Shown one piece after another: positions 47,391 through 58,370 of a stretch of DNA of 64,000 nucleotides (its first letter is position 1; each line of letters begins with the position of its first letter). The DNA comes from Istiophorus platypterus (Eukaryota > Chordata > Actinopteri > Istiophoriformes > Istiophoridae). The notes beneath the pieces are model-generated. The model was not told where the DNA came from. It did not search any database and saw only the letters and a list, made by a program, of their open reading frames with translations. The stretch lies in NCBI GenBank assembly GCA_016859345.1, contig CM029112.1, positions 12,970,089 through 13,034,088 on the forward strand. Direction: 5' to 3'. Position numbers and translations under genes: made by a program.

Positions 47391-49253
47391 CAGCTGTTCA
47401 CTCGCCGCGAAGCTAGTAGTTTGGTAACTTGCGGCTTCTTTTATGCAGAACGCACACACGCCGTGATTAGAGACCGCTGTCTTGGGTTGGCCGTGGAAGC
47501 TTCAAATTTTCCAAACTGTATCTGTTGGAAACGCAGCCCGTCGGTCCGTGGTAGGACCCGTGCGAACCTTGACATACGGTGCACCGGTCGTTGCCTCCCT
47601 TTTTCTCCTCTCCCCGGCTCCGGCTGCAGCTTGACATCTTGCAGGGGCGCTCACTCTTCACGGGGAGGGAGGCGTGCGTAACCCGGGGGCGCCAGCCACC
47701 CTTTACGCATGTAGAGGGGCAGGCTCACGTTGAGGTTGGAGGCCCAACTGGTTTTTGCTGGCGCGGTGGAGTCCCTAATTCTGATCCGGGCCTGGCAAGG
47801 GATGAGGTGGTGGTAAGAGGAAAGGGGGTGGGGGTCCTTTTCTATTCCCTGCCGGGTCAGGGGCCCCAGTCAGCACCCAAGCCTCTGAAAGAGGCAGTGT
47901 GCATTCACAGAGAGGCGCCAAAGGGGGCTTGATAACAAAAACAGGCCACTACATACTCTGATTACTATACAGCTTAGGTCATAGCCCCTGTTTCAGTTTA
48001 AAACTCTTGATGGCCTTTTACTTAGCGCTGAACCAGAGGGCCTGGGGGGGGGGCATTTTGCCAGATTGTGTCATTTGGTTTGGCGCGTTGTTCGGTGTCA
48101 GTGATCAGATGCTTAGCTGGAGTCCTCAGTGGAAATGATGAGCTTGCATTCTGTAAAAAAAAATCAGTTCATTTCTGTGGAAGAGATACGTTTTTGATAA
48201 AATCTAAAAGAAAAATCAAAAACAAAAACAAAAAGCTGGTTTGCTTGAATGCTGGCTCCATTCAGCCTGTGATGTTTTTTTAATGCTGGGCAGGTAATTG
48301 TTTCTTATTTATTTGTTTTTTTTGTACAGATTACATCTTTAAGGCTGTGAGTCATGCACCCATCCTTCTGACTAATAAACATATACTCTGTAAGTTGCTC
48401 TAAGACTTTGCAGTATTTCTTAGTTAAAGGCTACGTTAAGACTTTCTCTGTTATCCTTTGCAGAAATAAAAATGTTATGTGAGCTCTCCCCCTACATACA
48501 ACCAATTACTCCACAAAGAGGCTTGATTTTTCTCTATTTATTAAGAAAATTGTGGAAATAGTGAGAGAGCGAGACGTGATTTGAGTTTAATGAGACATTT
48601 GCGGGGGATGTTCTTTGATCTCTTGGGCCAATAAATTGTCAACCAGCCTTGTGAAAGTGTTCCCATTACTTTTGGAGCAGACAGCTGGCACTGGGACTGG
48701 AGGCAGCCCTCTTGGAGTGTGGCCATACAAGTTATTTTGGGGCCTGTTCCGAGCACCAGGAGTGCAGCATAAGTTTCTTTTTTCCTTGTCGTTAGCCCGG
48801 GTCAGAAAGCATTAACATGACCACACTGAGAATAACTTCAAGTACTTAAGAGACTGCAATCCTCTTTGCAGAGCACAAGGACTTTGTCAGTGCTTACCTA
48901 GCAGTTTTTAAACCTCCAGACAAATTGAAAGGCAATAGTGACTGCTTGGTCCTTTTCTTTTTTGTTTTTTTTGTTTTTCTTTTTGTTGTCTGTTTGATGG
49001 TTTTGCATATGAAGACCTGCTCAACGTTGCAGCGCATCAGGTATTTATACAGAGCTATTTTGGAAACTCCGTCGCCCAAACATGCCATTGCACAGATGAC
49101 CAGAAGGGGCTGCACATTCTGCCATTGCTGTGGCGGTGGCTGCTGCTGTGGTTGCTAGCAAGTGTTCTCGCAAGGGCTCACCGTGCTCTTGTTTGGCTGG
49201 AAGCGATGGTATTCCTGGCTCCGTGCCCAGCGACTGCCGTCTAGCACCCCTTC

Positions 49254-49255
<2 letters not shown>

Positions 49256-49288
<33 letters not shown>

Positions 49289-49293
49289 CTCTC
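49256..49293. repeat. (CT)n microsatellite
   Basis: About 19 CT units with one CG interruption. Confidence 0.95.
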
Positions 49294-52289
49294 ACACATA
49301 CACACACAGCAGCCCCATCAGTCGCAGCCCCATCATCTTCAGGGCTTCATTGTGGGGCAGGCAGGCATTTTACATGTCTACAGCAGCACCAGTGGCTGTG
49401 ACAGTTCACCTTGCACACGCTGACTCTCCTTCCTCTCCATCTCCACTCCATTCTCTACCAACTTCTCACCTGCTTTAATTTGCCTGTCCTTGGTCTCTCC
49501 CCAGTCTGGGTCTATTCCTTTTTTCCTTTTGCCTTCCTTTGTCAGTGGAGTGAGTGTCGGGTTTAAGAGGGACACCCAGCGCTAATCCTGTTGTTCTGAC
49601 AGGAGGGTGTAATTCTACAGCTGAGCACATTGGCCTGCATCCTTCATATTGACACTCACTGTGCTTCCCCGCTACAAACAGCTGCTCATGATGTAGCTCA
49701 GCTTGCTACTACAAGTGAACATCGAATCAAATGAGCATTGTTGTAATCTGCTCTGTAGGATTTTTATACATTTATAGAATAGACTCTTGTGGTATCATGA
49801 TTAATGTTCTAATTTAGAATTGAAAGAAGCGCAAAACATTGTCAGTAATGTTTGGCTGAGATTTTATCTTTTAAATAGTGTTTTATTCAAAATTGTTTTC
49901 TCTGCCTATCCGTATAATGGCATTATATTACCAGAGATGCAGCAGCAGCATCCAAATGGGCAGGAGGTACCATTTCTGCATCCTCTTATCCTCAGTCAGG
50001 ACTCTGTGTCCAAGGGATACACATCTGTCCAAGCCAGGCAGATGTTTGGAAATGAAACGGCAGTTCTAACTGTGAGAGACTCTCTGTTCTGCTAAGGGAC
50101 CAAATGTTCGTTAAACCGAAATCCTTTTGACGCTTTGTTCGACACTTGCTCTCTTCATCCGGGTCGGAGCCTGACAGCCACTCACTTTAAATGGAGCATC
50201 TTTCTTATCCTCTGATCCTTCATAATACAAACCCAGTGATGCCTTTGACGGGAGCAGCACCCGCCATATTTAGTGTGGCAGCTGCACCAGCAGGTTCCAA
50301 GTCAGCCTGTTGGAGGTAAAAATTGATTTTTATGAATTGAGTTGGTAGATAGGCATGTGGCAGCAGGTTTTTTGTGTTAAAGTGCATTCCACCATCCTAG
50401 TCAGAGGCCCACAATTTGGACTACAGTTTTAATTTATCTTGCAGCTCCTTTGTGTTGCTGCTCTTTTGACTTATCGGGCCTGGAGGGGCTGCAAGATTGG
50501 CTTAGTTCACTTTTCAGCTCCTGCAATAATTGAAGGCATGTGCTGAGCTAGCCAGTAGACAAAAATTGGACTTCAACACTATAATTTGTTAGCCTGCAGG
50601 TTGCACTAATATCAGGTGATTGTCCAAACTCGTTTTAGATTAAAGATCTTCCAGTTTCTTTTGGCATATGAAGGACCTGACTTTTTGGGGATGATCTGCA
50701 CAAAGTTGGAAGTTGCTCCAGATGCTTAACACCTTCTGAAATCTTGCTGGCATAACTATACCTTGTCACATGAGCCTGTCACATGGTCGCATACCACTGT
50801 CCCAGTGTCAGTGCTGGTAATGTCAGATGAGAGCTGTGACTGATGCTCAAAACAATCACTAGGATTAAATGTCCTTGTCAGGAAATAACTAATAATAATT
50901 CATGTTGATGCATAATGAATAAGTTTTGATCACTATTTTTTTTATTTAATAGGCTATTTGGCATTTTTGTGGTAATGCACATATACTGATAAAAATGAAT
51001 AAATAAATGCAGCATTTGAATATTTATTTGGATGTTTATTACCATGGCAACAGTAGAAGCTTCGAGGCATTCATTTCAACCCCAGTATTTTCAGTATGTA
51101 AACAAAGTTTATCTAAAATTGAGGTGAAATATAGTATATTGAATATAAGTATGTTTTGATGGAGCTAGACAAAAAATTAAAACACTAGTCACAGGTTGTT
51201 TTTTGTTTGTTTGTTAGTTCTGCGGATTATTCCGACTGTGAGCAAATGACTCAATGATTTTTATGATGTTTTTGCAGGAAGATGGGATTAAATTTGTTGT
51301 CGAACCACTTGATGTACAGTTAATTCAGTACAGCCACATCTGAAATACGTCTGCCAGAAACATATTGAAGCATTTTGTTGCCAGGTTTCTGGGTTGATTC
51401 CAATTGCATATTTATTTAATTAGTTGTTTCTTTACAGTGTGATTTGTGCCTCATGAGCATTTTGAATGATGCAGACAGATTTTCTACTAACAGTATAATA
51501 TGATGTGTGCAGAGAATGCATAGGTTTCCCCCAAAGAAAGGGTTCACTAGCAGTGCTCTAGTTACCTTCCTTACATACTGGACTACGTAACAATTTCTCT
51601 ACATGTGACGGCAGTGTTGAGGAGGATATAGAGGACGGGTACTGTGGGGTGGTGATGTTTAAGGTAAACGGGAGGTTTCCCCTGTTGTCCAGCTGTAGTC
51701 AAGTTCACAAAGCATCTCTGCACAATTTGCGCATCAAATCAGAAATATCTACTCTCAAATTTTAAAGCAGTTACAACCACTTCTATTTTATCACCTGAGC
51801 TCCACCTTTTCATAGCATCCATAATAGCCCCTTTCACTGTATAGAAAACAAGTGATTCTGTGTCTGTCTTTGAAACTCAGGTGACAGTTTGTATCAAGCA
51901 TCTTGATAAGGACTAGAGTGTTCTGCAGGAATTACTGAGGTAACACAGCTGAACAGTTTCACTAAGATAGCTTCTGCAACAGAAAATGTTGACTTTTTAT
52001 TAATAGGTAAATCTTACTAGGTATTCCCAATATATGTCCTGCAAAATCCAAAAATGCCTCTTCTTCTAATTCATTTGTGGCACTCACATGGAAATAAGAC
52101 TATGTATCTTGCTGAACTGAGATAATAAATTCTGATGCTTTTAGATGGTAGCCTAGTAATTAATTGTTTCTTTACTCACTAATTAACATTTAAATTATTT
52201 AGAAAATTTTCCTAGTTTCTTTATGAAAGTCAAGGGAATGTTGTTGTAATCCTACAATATTTGAAAAATGGCATGGAAACTTTCACAAA

Positions 52290-52540
52290 GACCTTGAACA
52301 ATTAATGGATAGACCGTTTAGTTGATCAACAGAAAATTAATCAAACTAATTTGATCATCGAAAAATTGTTTTACTCATTTCTAAGTTAAAATGCCAATAT
52401 TCTCCTTTCGCCGTTTCTTCTGATTGAGACTGTTTTGTTCTTCTCTTTTGTATCACTGTAAACTGAAAAACTTTGGGGTTTTAACTGTTGTTCACACAAA
52501 ACAAGACATTTGACGATGTTAAAAAAAGAGACTTGCGAAG
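52290..52540 (+). repeat. Degraded teleost interspersed repeat
   Basis: TTGATCAACAGAAAATTAAT, then AAAATTGTTTTACTCATTTC, then AAAATGCCAATATTC, then CTGAAAAACTTTGGGGTTTT, then CAAAACAAGACATTTGACGA matches, from memory, an abundant fish repeat (gatcaacagaaaattaatcg...aaaatgccaaa...caaaacaagacatttgaaga). The class is unassigned. Confidence 0.75.
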
Positions 52541-53348
52541 TGTGAAGGTTTTTTTCATTTTTTGTGTTTGTGTTTTTTTTTGTTTGTTTTTTTTTTTCCC
52601 TTTGGCATTGCATAGACTGTATAATGACAATAATTATTTGTAGCCCTAGTTTCACAATTAGATAGCTCAGTGTAGCTTGACTGAATTTTCTTAGCATCTG
52701 GGTTGACCTTTTTTTTAACTTTACTTTCTAACTTCACAGTCTGGACATTCGGCATCAAGGTCAAGAGAAAGCAGACAGTAAAGGGAAAGATGACATGGTG
52801 TTGATTGTCGAACCCTCTCTTGCACCCATACTCTCATGACATGCTACAAATAACTAAACTCGGTTACTTAACTGGAAGCTCAGATTTGTACTTTACGTGT
52901 AGTGCTTCTCCAAGTACGTCTTCCTTGTCAGTTTTCCAATTCCATTATTGAACCTCCACAACCAACCTGATCTCAGCCCAGTGCTTAAGGGCGCTGTCTG
53001 TCTCCACCTGACTGCTCACCAGGGCCTCAGGGAGTGCTTGTTGCCAGGCAATGGCACACACTGCTGTCGCCTGCAGCAGCACAGGCTTGGCAGGAATGAA
53101 AGGGTGATAGTGTTATGCACAATCTCACATTTAACGTTTAGAGAAATTGTATCCCGTGTATGTACTTTGTTTTAAGAGAGTTGCTCTTCCCTCAGTCCTT
53201 GAAAAAAAAAAACAAAAAAAAAACAACTGTTAACTAGCTTTAATTTATTCATTTGTTTTTCTGGGTTGATTAGGATTGACATAGACTAGCTCTGAGCCGG
53301 ACACAGTTTCATATGAAACAATGGGGCATTGTCTGGTGGATTCCAGCT

Positions 53349-53352
<4 letters not shown>

Positions 53353-53391
<39 letters not shown>
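53353..53391. repeat. (TG)n microsatellite
   Basis: About 20 TG units. Confidence 0.97.
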
Positions 53392-53392
<1 letters not shown>

Positions 53393-53995
53393 TTTTTTAA
53401 ACATGTTTCCCCTCAGGACCAGGTACTGAAGGAATAGGTGGTTTTAAAGACACTGTCCACAAATGAACGGTGTACATAAAGTCATCTCAAAACCAGAACA
53501 CTGGCATAATTTGATTTTTTTTTTCGTTTGTTATTCTCTCTTCTGTCCCTGCATTAATTGCGTTGATATCTGTTACCCTGGCTATGGAGACTGGGTATGG
53601 GTTCCTGGGTATGGAGACTAAAGAATTGAAGCCTCCTTTCTTTGGTCCCCAATAATTAGACCTGCAAGGCCTCCTTAATGGTTTCCAGAGCCGACCACCA
53701 GACCTGAGCGCATGCTCAGACACTTAAAAACATCACACTTTGTCAAAAAATATTTGTCTTTAGAGTGAATTGCAAAAACAAACCCACATTCTTCTGTCTG
53801 GTGGTTATATTACTACTACACATGATATTGTGTGTTACAACACCAGCCACTTACAACACAATTTTTAATAATGAGAGCAACAATTGAACGATTCAACTAA
53901 ATTAATGTAAAAAACTTGTAGGTGTTCACCTGCCGAGGCACAGTATCTGGTGCACGACATTAAAACCTCTCTCTCGCTCTCTTGCTCTCTCTCAG

Positions 53996-54098
53996 CTGTG
54001 AGAAGAAGCAAAACACACGAGAAGAGAACCATTTGATGGAAGATAAGAAAAAGAAAAAGCAAGAAGAGAAGAAAAGGAAAGAAGCTGCTCAGAAAAAG
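53996..54098 (+). CDS. tnrc6c: tnrc6c first coding exon (Lys-rich N-terminus)
   Basis: TNRC6 (GW182) proteins bind Argonaute through GW repeats and recruit CCR4-NOT and PABPC to silence miRNA targets in the cytoplasm and P-bodies. The acceptor ctctctcag ends at 53,995 and the donor GTACAT starts at 54,099. The ATG at 54,036 begins MEDKKKKKQEEKKRKEAA plus QKK, the extremely Lys-rich, coiled-coil-prone start shared by TNRC6A, B and C. MEDKKKKKQEEKK fits human TNRC6C best, and the location after septin-9 agrees with 17q25.3 synteny. The 40 nt upstream of the ATG in this exon are open in frame (CEKKQNTREENHL), recalling the extended starts of TNRC6A and TNRC6B. The exon ends in phase 0. GW repeats, UBA, the glutamine-rich region and the RRM lie right of the window. 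Confidence 0.88.
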
Positions 54099-54780
54099 GT
54101 ACATTTGTGGTCTTTGACACACACACTCTGTCTTGAGCTTTAATCATGTCTGCCTACTGTTTTTATCAGAACCAGTGTGTAAGATACTGCAAGACCTTTT
54201 CGCTGCTTGTTCTAGTGTGGCCATCATCCCCCGGCAGTGTAAAGAAACACTGCCTGAGCAAAACTTCCACTTCCCTTTTCCTTGGCCAATCATAGATGAG
54301 GCTGATGTAAAGCCCTCTGTGCTATTTTAACTGTTTGGTCGTGCACAACCAAGCGCAGCTCTCCAGTGCTCAGGTGCTTTCTCTGCATGTGCATTTCCAC
54401 GGGGGAGCATTAACCAGAACTTTATGCAGTTGTTATTCTCGTCTTTACCCTGCACCCACCCTCAAAGTGGAGGAGGAGGAGGAGAGTCTGTATTATTTGT
54501 CTCTCTAGCTACAAGCCGAATGACCCCCTTTCACCCAATCGAGCAGCAGGAATGAACATGAACCCCTTACCATTTCAACAGATGAGCAAAACTAGCCCCT
54601 GAACAATTTGCTCTGATTGCCCTGGCTAGTTGGGCAGCTGGTAGGCCAGCCAATGCAACTCAGACACTCAAAGTGCTTTCACATTATAACCCCCAATTTA
54701 CTTTTACATGGAAAAGATGCTTATTGTCTCATTTTGAGTTGTTCTTTCTACGGCTAATATGCTTTTTCTCTTTCTTTCAG
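54099..54780 (+). other. tnrc6c intron (682 bp)
   Basis: A GT-AG intron with a strong pyrimidine tract before the acceptor. A short GGA-rich run lies near 54,470-54,484. No other feature was seen. Confidence 0.85.
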
Positions 54781-54802
54781 GCAACAGAACAGATAACCAA
54801 AG
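54781..54802 (+). CDS. tnrc6c: tnrc6c 22-nt microexon
   Basis: The acceptor ctctttctttcag ends at 54,780 and the donor GTGAGT starts at 54,803. Only 22 nt lie between. They encode ATEQITK plus the first base (G) of the next codon. TNRC6A reads QKKATEQKIKV at this point, so the microexon continues the family sequence exactly and predicts a Val codon (G|Tx) next. Because 22 is not a multiple of three, skipping it would frameshift the protein. The following exon was not found within the window. Confidence 0.85.
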
Positions 54803-57800
54803 GTGAGTTGTGGCTACATGTATTTAACTTGTTTAATTCTTGTATTTTACACCACCAATATAAAATACGCACTACAAACTTAGTGTTACAGTGTGCTGCA
54901 CATGCAATAATGCAATAATAAGGTTTCTCTGTGGAGGCAAAATGATATTCTACCAGTTTAGTCTGCCGTGAACCTTTGCCATGAGTTTATGATATGATGT
55001 CTTCAAACAGAAGGAAGGCTGATTTTGTGGGTGTGTTAATTTGTGTAGCCTCCAAATTAAATGGATAACGCAGTACGTCCGTGCAGTATTTCTTTTTTGC
55101 CACTGAGACTCGATTTGCCCTCTATTCACTGCCATGCAATTTGTATATGAAGCATACAAGCATGCTTAAATGAGAACATTAGCAGCAGCCGCCAGGTGGT
55201 ACATACTACCTGAACCAAAATGGAGGTCAGGCGCCCATACAAGACTAATAAGGAGCATGGGGATGTTGCAGCTGCTCCTCATGCCTCCCCATGGGCTCCT
55301 CAGGCATACCTAGGAGGGTAGATGTGAGGAGGAATCTCAGAAGAGAAGAAATAACAACCAAGCAAACAAGAGAAAGAGAAGGGAATAAAGTTGACTAAAA
55401 GTTGGCTTCTGTAGGAAGGAGTTTGCCTAGCTTTGCATGTTTTAAACTCCTGCTCTGTGGCAGCTACAGACTCTATTCCTCACTTGTTTCCCCCAAGCCA
55501 GTACTATAAAGAGGCAGGTAGGGAGTGATGGACAGTAAGTTAGCGGAGGAGCACATCTTCTTGCTGGGATAAGCAGGCAGATGGGAGAGGGACTTAATGT
55601 CTTGCAAGGGCCTAGCAGGGTGAAATCTGATTAAAGCTTGTGGGAGACGTTGGCAGATTGGCCTTGTGGAAGTTTAATGGCAGCAAGAGAATGTACACCT
55701 AACTACATACACGTATCCTTGTGTTTTCGTGCCCAATGCCGTATTCAGATGTGTGTGTGTGTGTGTGTATGTGTGACTTTTTAAGCTAATTTTGTTTATA
55801 TCACTGAAAAGGTGTAAGTTGACTCGTGTTCTCTTCTTGTGGCCACATACTAACTGTGAATGCTGTTGTCAATGGTCAGAGCCTCGACCTCCCACTCTGT
55901 CCCTGAAGGATGAGTTAATGAGACTGTAATGTCACAGAGGTGCCCCCTCCTACCGCTTATTCCTCTTGTCTGACTCAACCTTAGCCCCTCAGAGTTTACT
56001 GCTCTAATGAATGTGATCTGGGTTAGCTGCATTAGTATTCTCTTTGTCTCTTATTCACTGTGTGGTTTTTGTTTTTTTTTTGCTGCATCTGCAGATTTAT
56101 CTACAGTACATACTACGCTTTTCTCCCCGTCGCAAACAAGGCTGATATTTGCACAATTACTCTCTCGGCTGCTGCTCATAACAGTGTTGTGCCATGACCT
56201 CAATTTACCATGATCTTCCGTCACTCACTCACATTTGACTTTTTAACACATTGCACATATTTGTTTTCTCCACTGTGCCCATGTTCATCATCTCCAACCA
56301 TGCGATGCTGTGTTCAGTTTTCCGTAGGACTGTTCTTGACAAAAGAAATTGATATTAAAGTATTAAATCTCTTAAAGCATATTTACAAATATTATTGTAA
56401 TGCCAAATATGTGACTGTTTTAAACTAAGGACTAATGGCTCAGTGACCATTTATTTTTTGACAAAAATGGTGATTGATTGACTAATTAACAAAGAGAGAC
56501 AGATTGTCTGTGATACAAATGCAGGGCACACTGGGAACTAATTAGGAGAACATGGCTAGCGTGGAGGCTGAATAAACAGGCATCCATAAACAGGAGATCT
56601 CCAGGAAGGCCTCGAGCACCATAGTAACACCACACCAGCTCCTGTTTGAGCACAGGGGCCTACCCTGGGACCAGCAAGAGGAAGGAGCAGAGGGAAAAGG
56701 TAGCAGCAGAAGCTGAACTGTAAGGGAGGAGATGGGCTGAAACGTTGCCCTTACGTATATGCAAAGTTTAGGGAGGTGGCTGCTGAAATATGGTGCCTTT
56801 GGTTGATTTGAGAGAGCTGGAAAAAGGAATGTGAGAGCAGAAGAAACCTAAAGAGCCATGTGAAACTGTGAGAATGAACTCTGGTTTCCTGTTTGCCAGC
56901 ACAGCTGAGGTAGGGGGTTGCACTTTGTAGGATATTTCTCCTAGCTCGTTTCTGTGACACACACACACACAATCTCTCTCTCTCTCACTCTCCCAGTCCC
57001 CTGATGTGATGGGCAAACAGCAGAAGCATATGAACATTGTGTGCCTCTGCAAACACACATAGTTTTACTTTACACAGCATAGTCAGGTATAAATACTAAA
57101 ATACCTACAAGGGTGCATGCACACGTAACCTGTTTTAAACATTCAGACTTTGGTGTGTTTGTATAGTTTGTTTTGTGATAGGTGTTAAAGCTGTATGGTG
57201 CAGACCAAACAGCTGAAATGAGACCGCCTTAAACAAAAGCGTCTCAGTTGGATTCCAAGTAAATCCTAGTGCGGTTTGCTTGTTGTTTGAAAGCAAAACA
57301 GACCAACCACAGGATTTTATGATATTAAATATGTGATTTCAACATGAGATGATTTCAAAACCTCAACTACTATTAAATCCATGTGCTGATCATGAACCAG
57401 TCAGGAAGTGATTTTATAAATGATTTGTATATGCAGTGTATCTTTATGCAAATCATATGTCAACCACAGTAACACATGTGTGTCTGCACGAGTGAAAAGA
57501 AGTTAAGAAACAAGGTGACTACTAGGCAGCTGTGCCCTTGTAATGGCAAAGTACTTAAAATACAGAATTTCAGGCAATACTTTCCCTTTCATAGTTTCAT
57601 TTCTATGATCATGGAACAGTAATCAAATTTCATTCTATGTGGAGTTTAAAAATGTCCTAAAGTCTGTAATTCTACTTGCTAAATTCTGGAAACCCTGGAG
57701 CTACAGTTGTGAAAGTTAAATGAAATATACAAATGCAAGTATCTTAAAATAACATTTGGTATAGTTCCTGTATATCACCACCAACCAGTCCTCCTCAGTG

Positions 57801-58079
57801 TGTCATAGTATGAGGCGTCAGCCTCATCACAGTTATTGTGTCCCACAGCAGAGGCCCTCTGCCATCAACAAGCTGTACTTGAGTTAATGTCTAAGGGTTA
57901 ATGAGCTATTTTGTTTCTGTCCATGCTGTGCATTTTTATTCCTTTCAAATATGGAGGGGGGGGGCAACTTACATACACATTAAGGCGCACACTTACATAG
58001 TGCAATAAAAGACAACATTATTACAGAGTAGTGTCGCAGCAGTAATTTCATAACAGATTAATTTACCGTTTCACATTCC

Positions 58080-58370
58080 CTTAATTACGCCCAGCACTTT
58101 TTGTTGGAGAGCCATAAATTGTGGTGCGGTCGGAGGGGAATTTATACCAGTGTGCCTCTTGTCATCGCCACCGCCTCTTTTACACGTCTCATCCCAAGGA
58201 GCACAGTTTAAACGGATTCTGCAACAGCAGTGGTGATTAACTACATTTTAAAGAGCAATAGAGGTAACAGCTTGATTGTGCCATTGTGGAGTGTTGCATT
58301 ATAAATTATACATATGAGACTATCGTCAATAAATGTATTTTCGGTTCAGTATTTTGAATTATCGTTAACG
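58080..58370. promoter_or_regulatory. Candidate intronic conserved element
   Basis: Complex sequence with TTAATTACGCC, CCATAAATTGTGGTGCGG (HOX/CDX-like plus RUNX-like TGTGGT) and GATTAACTAC. Enhancer-like texture only. Confidence 0.3.

Larger units (their letters stand above)
46250..47720. promoter_or_regulatory. CpG-island promoter of tnrc6c
   Basis: Composition switches sharply from AT-rich to GC- and CpG-rich. Motifs before the first exon are an X-box-like GTTGTCATGGAAAC at 46,421-46,434, GC boxes near 46,411-46,420 and 46,484-46,492, an alternating CG tract at 46,451-46,477, and an E-box CACGTG at 46,519-46,524. No TATA box is evident. CpG-rich sequence continues into intron 1, including the 10-bp minisatellite. 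Assignment to tnrc6c is inferred from its being the only promoter-like CpG island upstream of the first coding exon on the same strand. Confidence 0.7.
46649..53995 (+). other. tnrc6c intron 1 (presumed, 7.3 kb)
   Basis: GT at 46,649 and AG at 53,994-53,995. The first kilobase is CpG-rich and contains a 10-bp minisatellite at 47,291-47,390. Further right lie a (CT)n tract at 49,256-49,293, an old interspersed repeat at about 52,290-52,540, poly-T and poly-A tracts near 52,550-52,600 and 53,200-53,225, and a (TG)n tract at 53,353-53,391. No coding exon was recognised. Additional alternative first exons are possible. Confidence 0.6.

Noticed and set aside
47074..47681. Frames with a repeated MHPYAPLCTL peptide
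   Set aside because: The peptide repeat is a by-product of the 10-bp minisatellite read in successive frames. It has no homologue I know and sits in an intron.
55200..55225. TACCTGAACCAAAATGG as the next tnrc6c exon (Val-Pro-Glu-Pro-Lys)
   Set aside because: It would fit the expected protein sequence, but the preceding bases are AC, not AG, there is no pyrimidine tract, and the frame does not continue like TNRC6.
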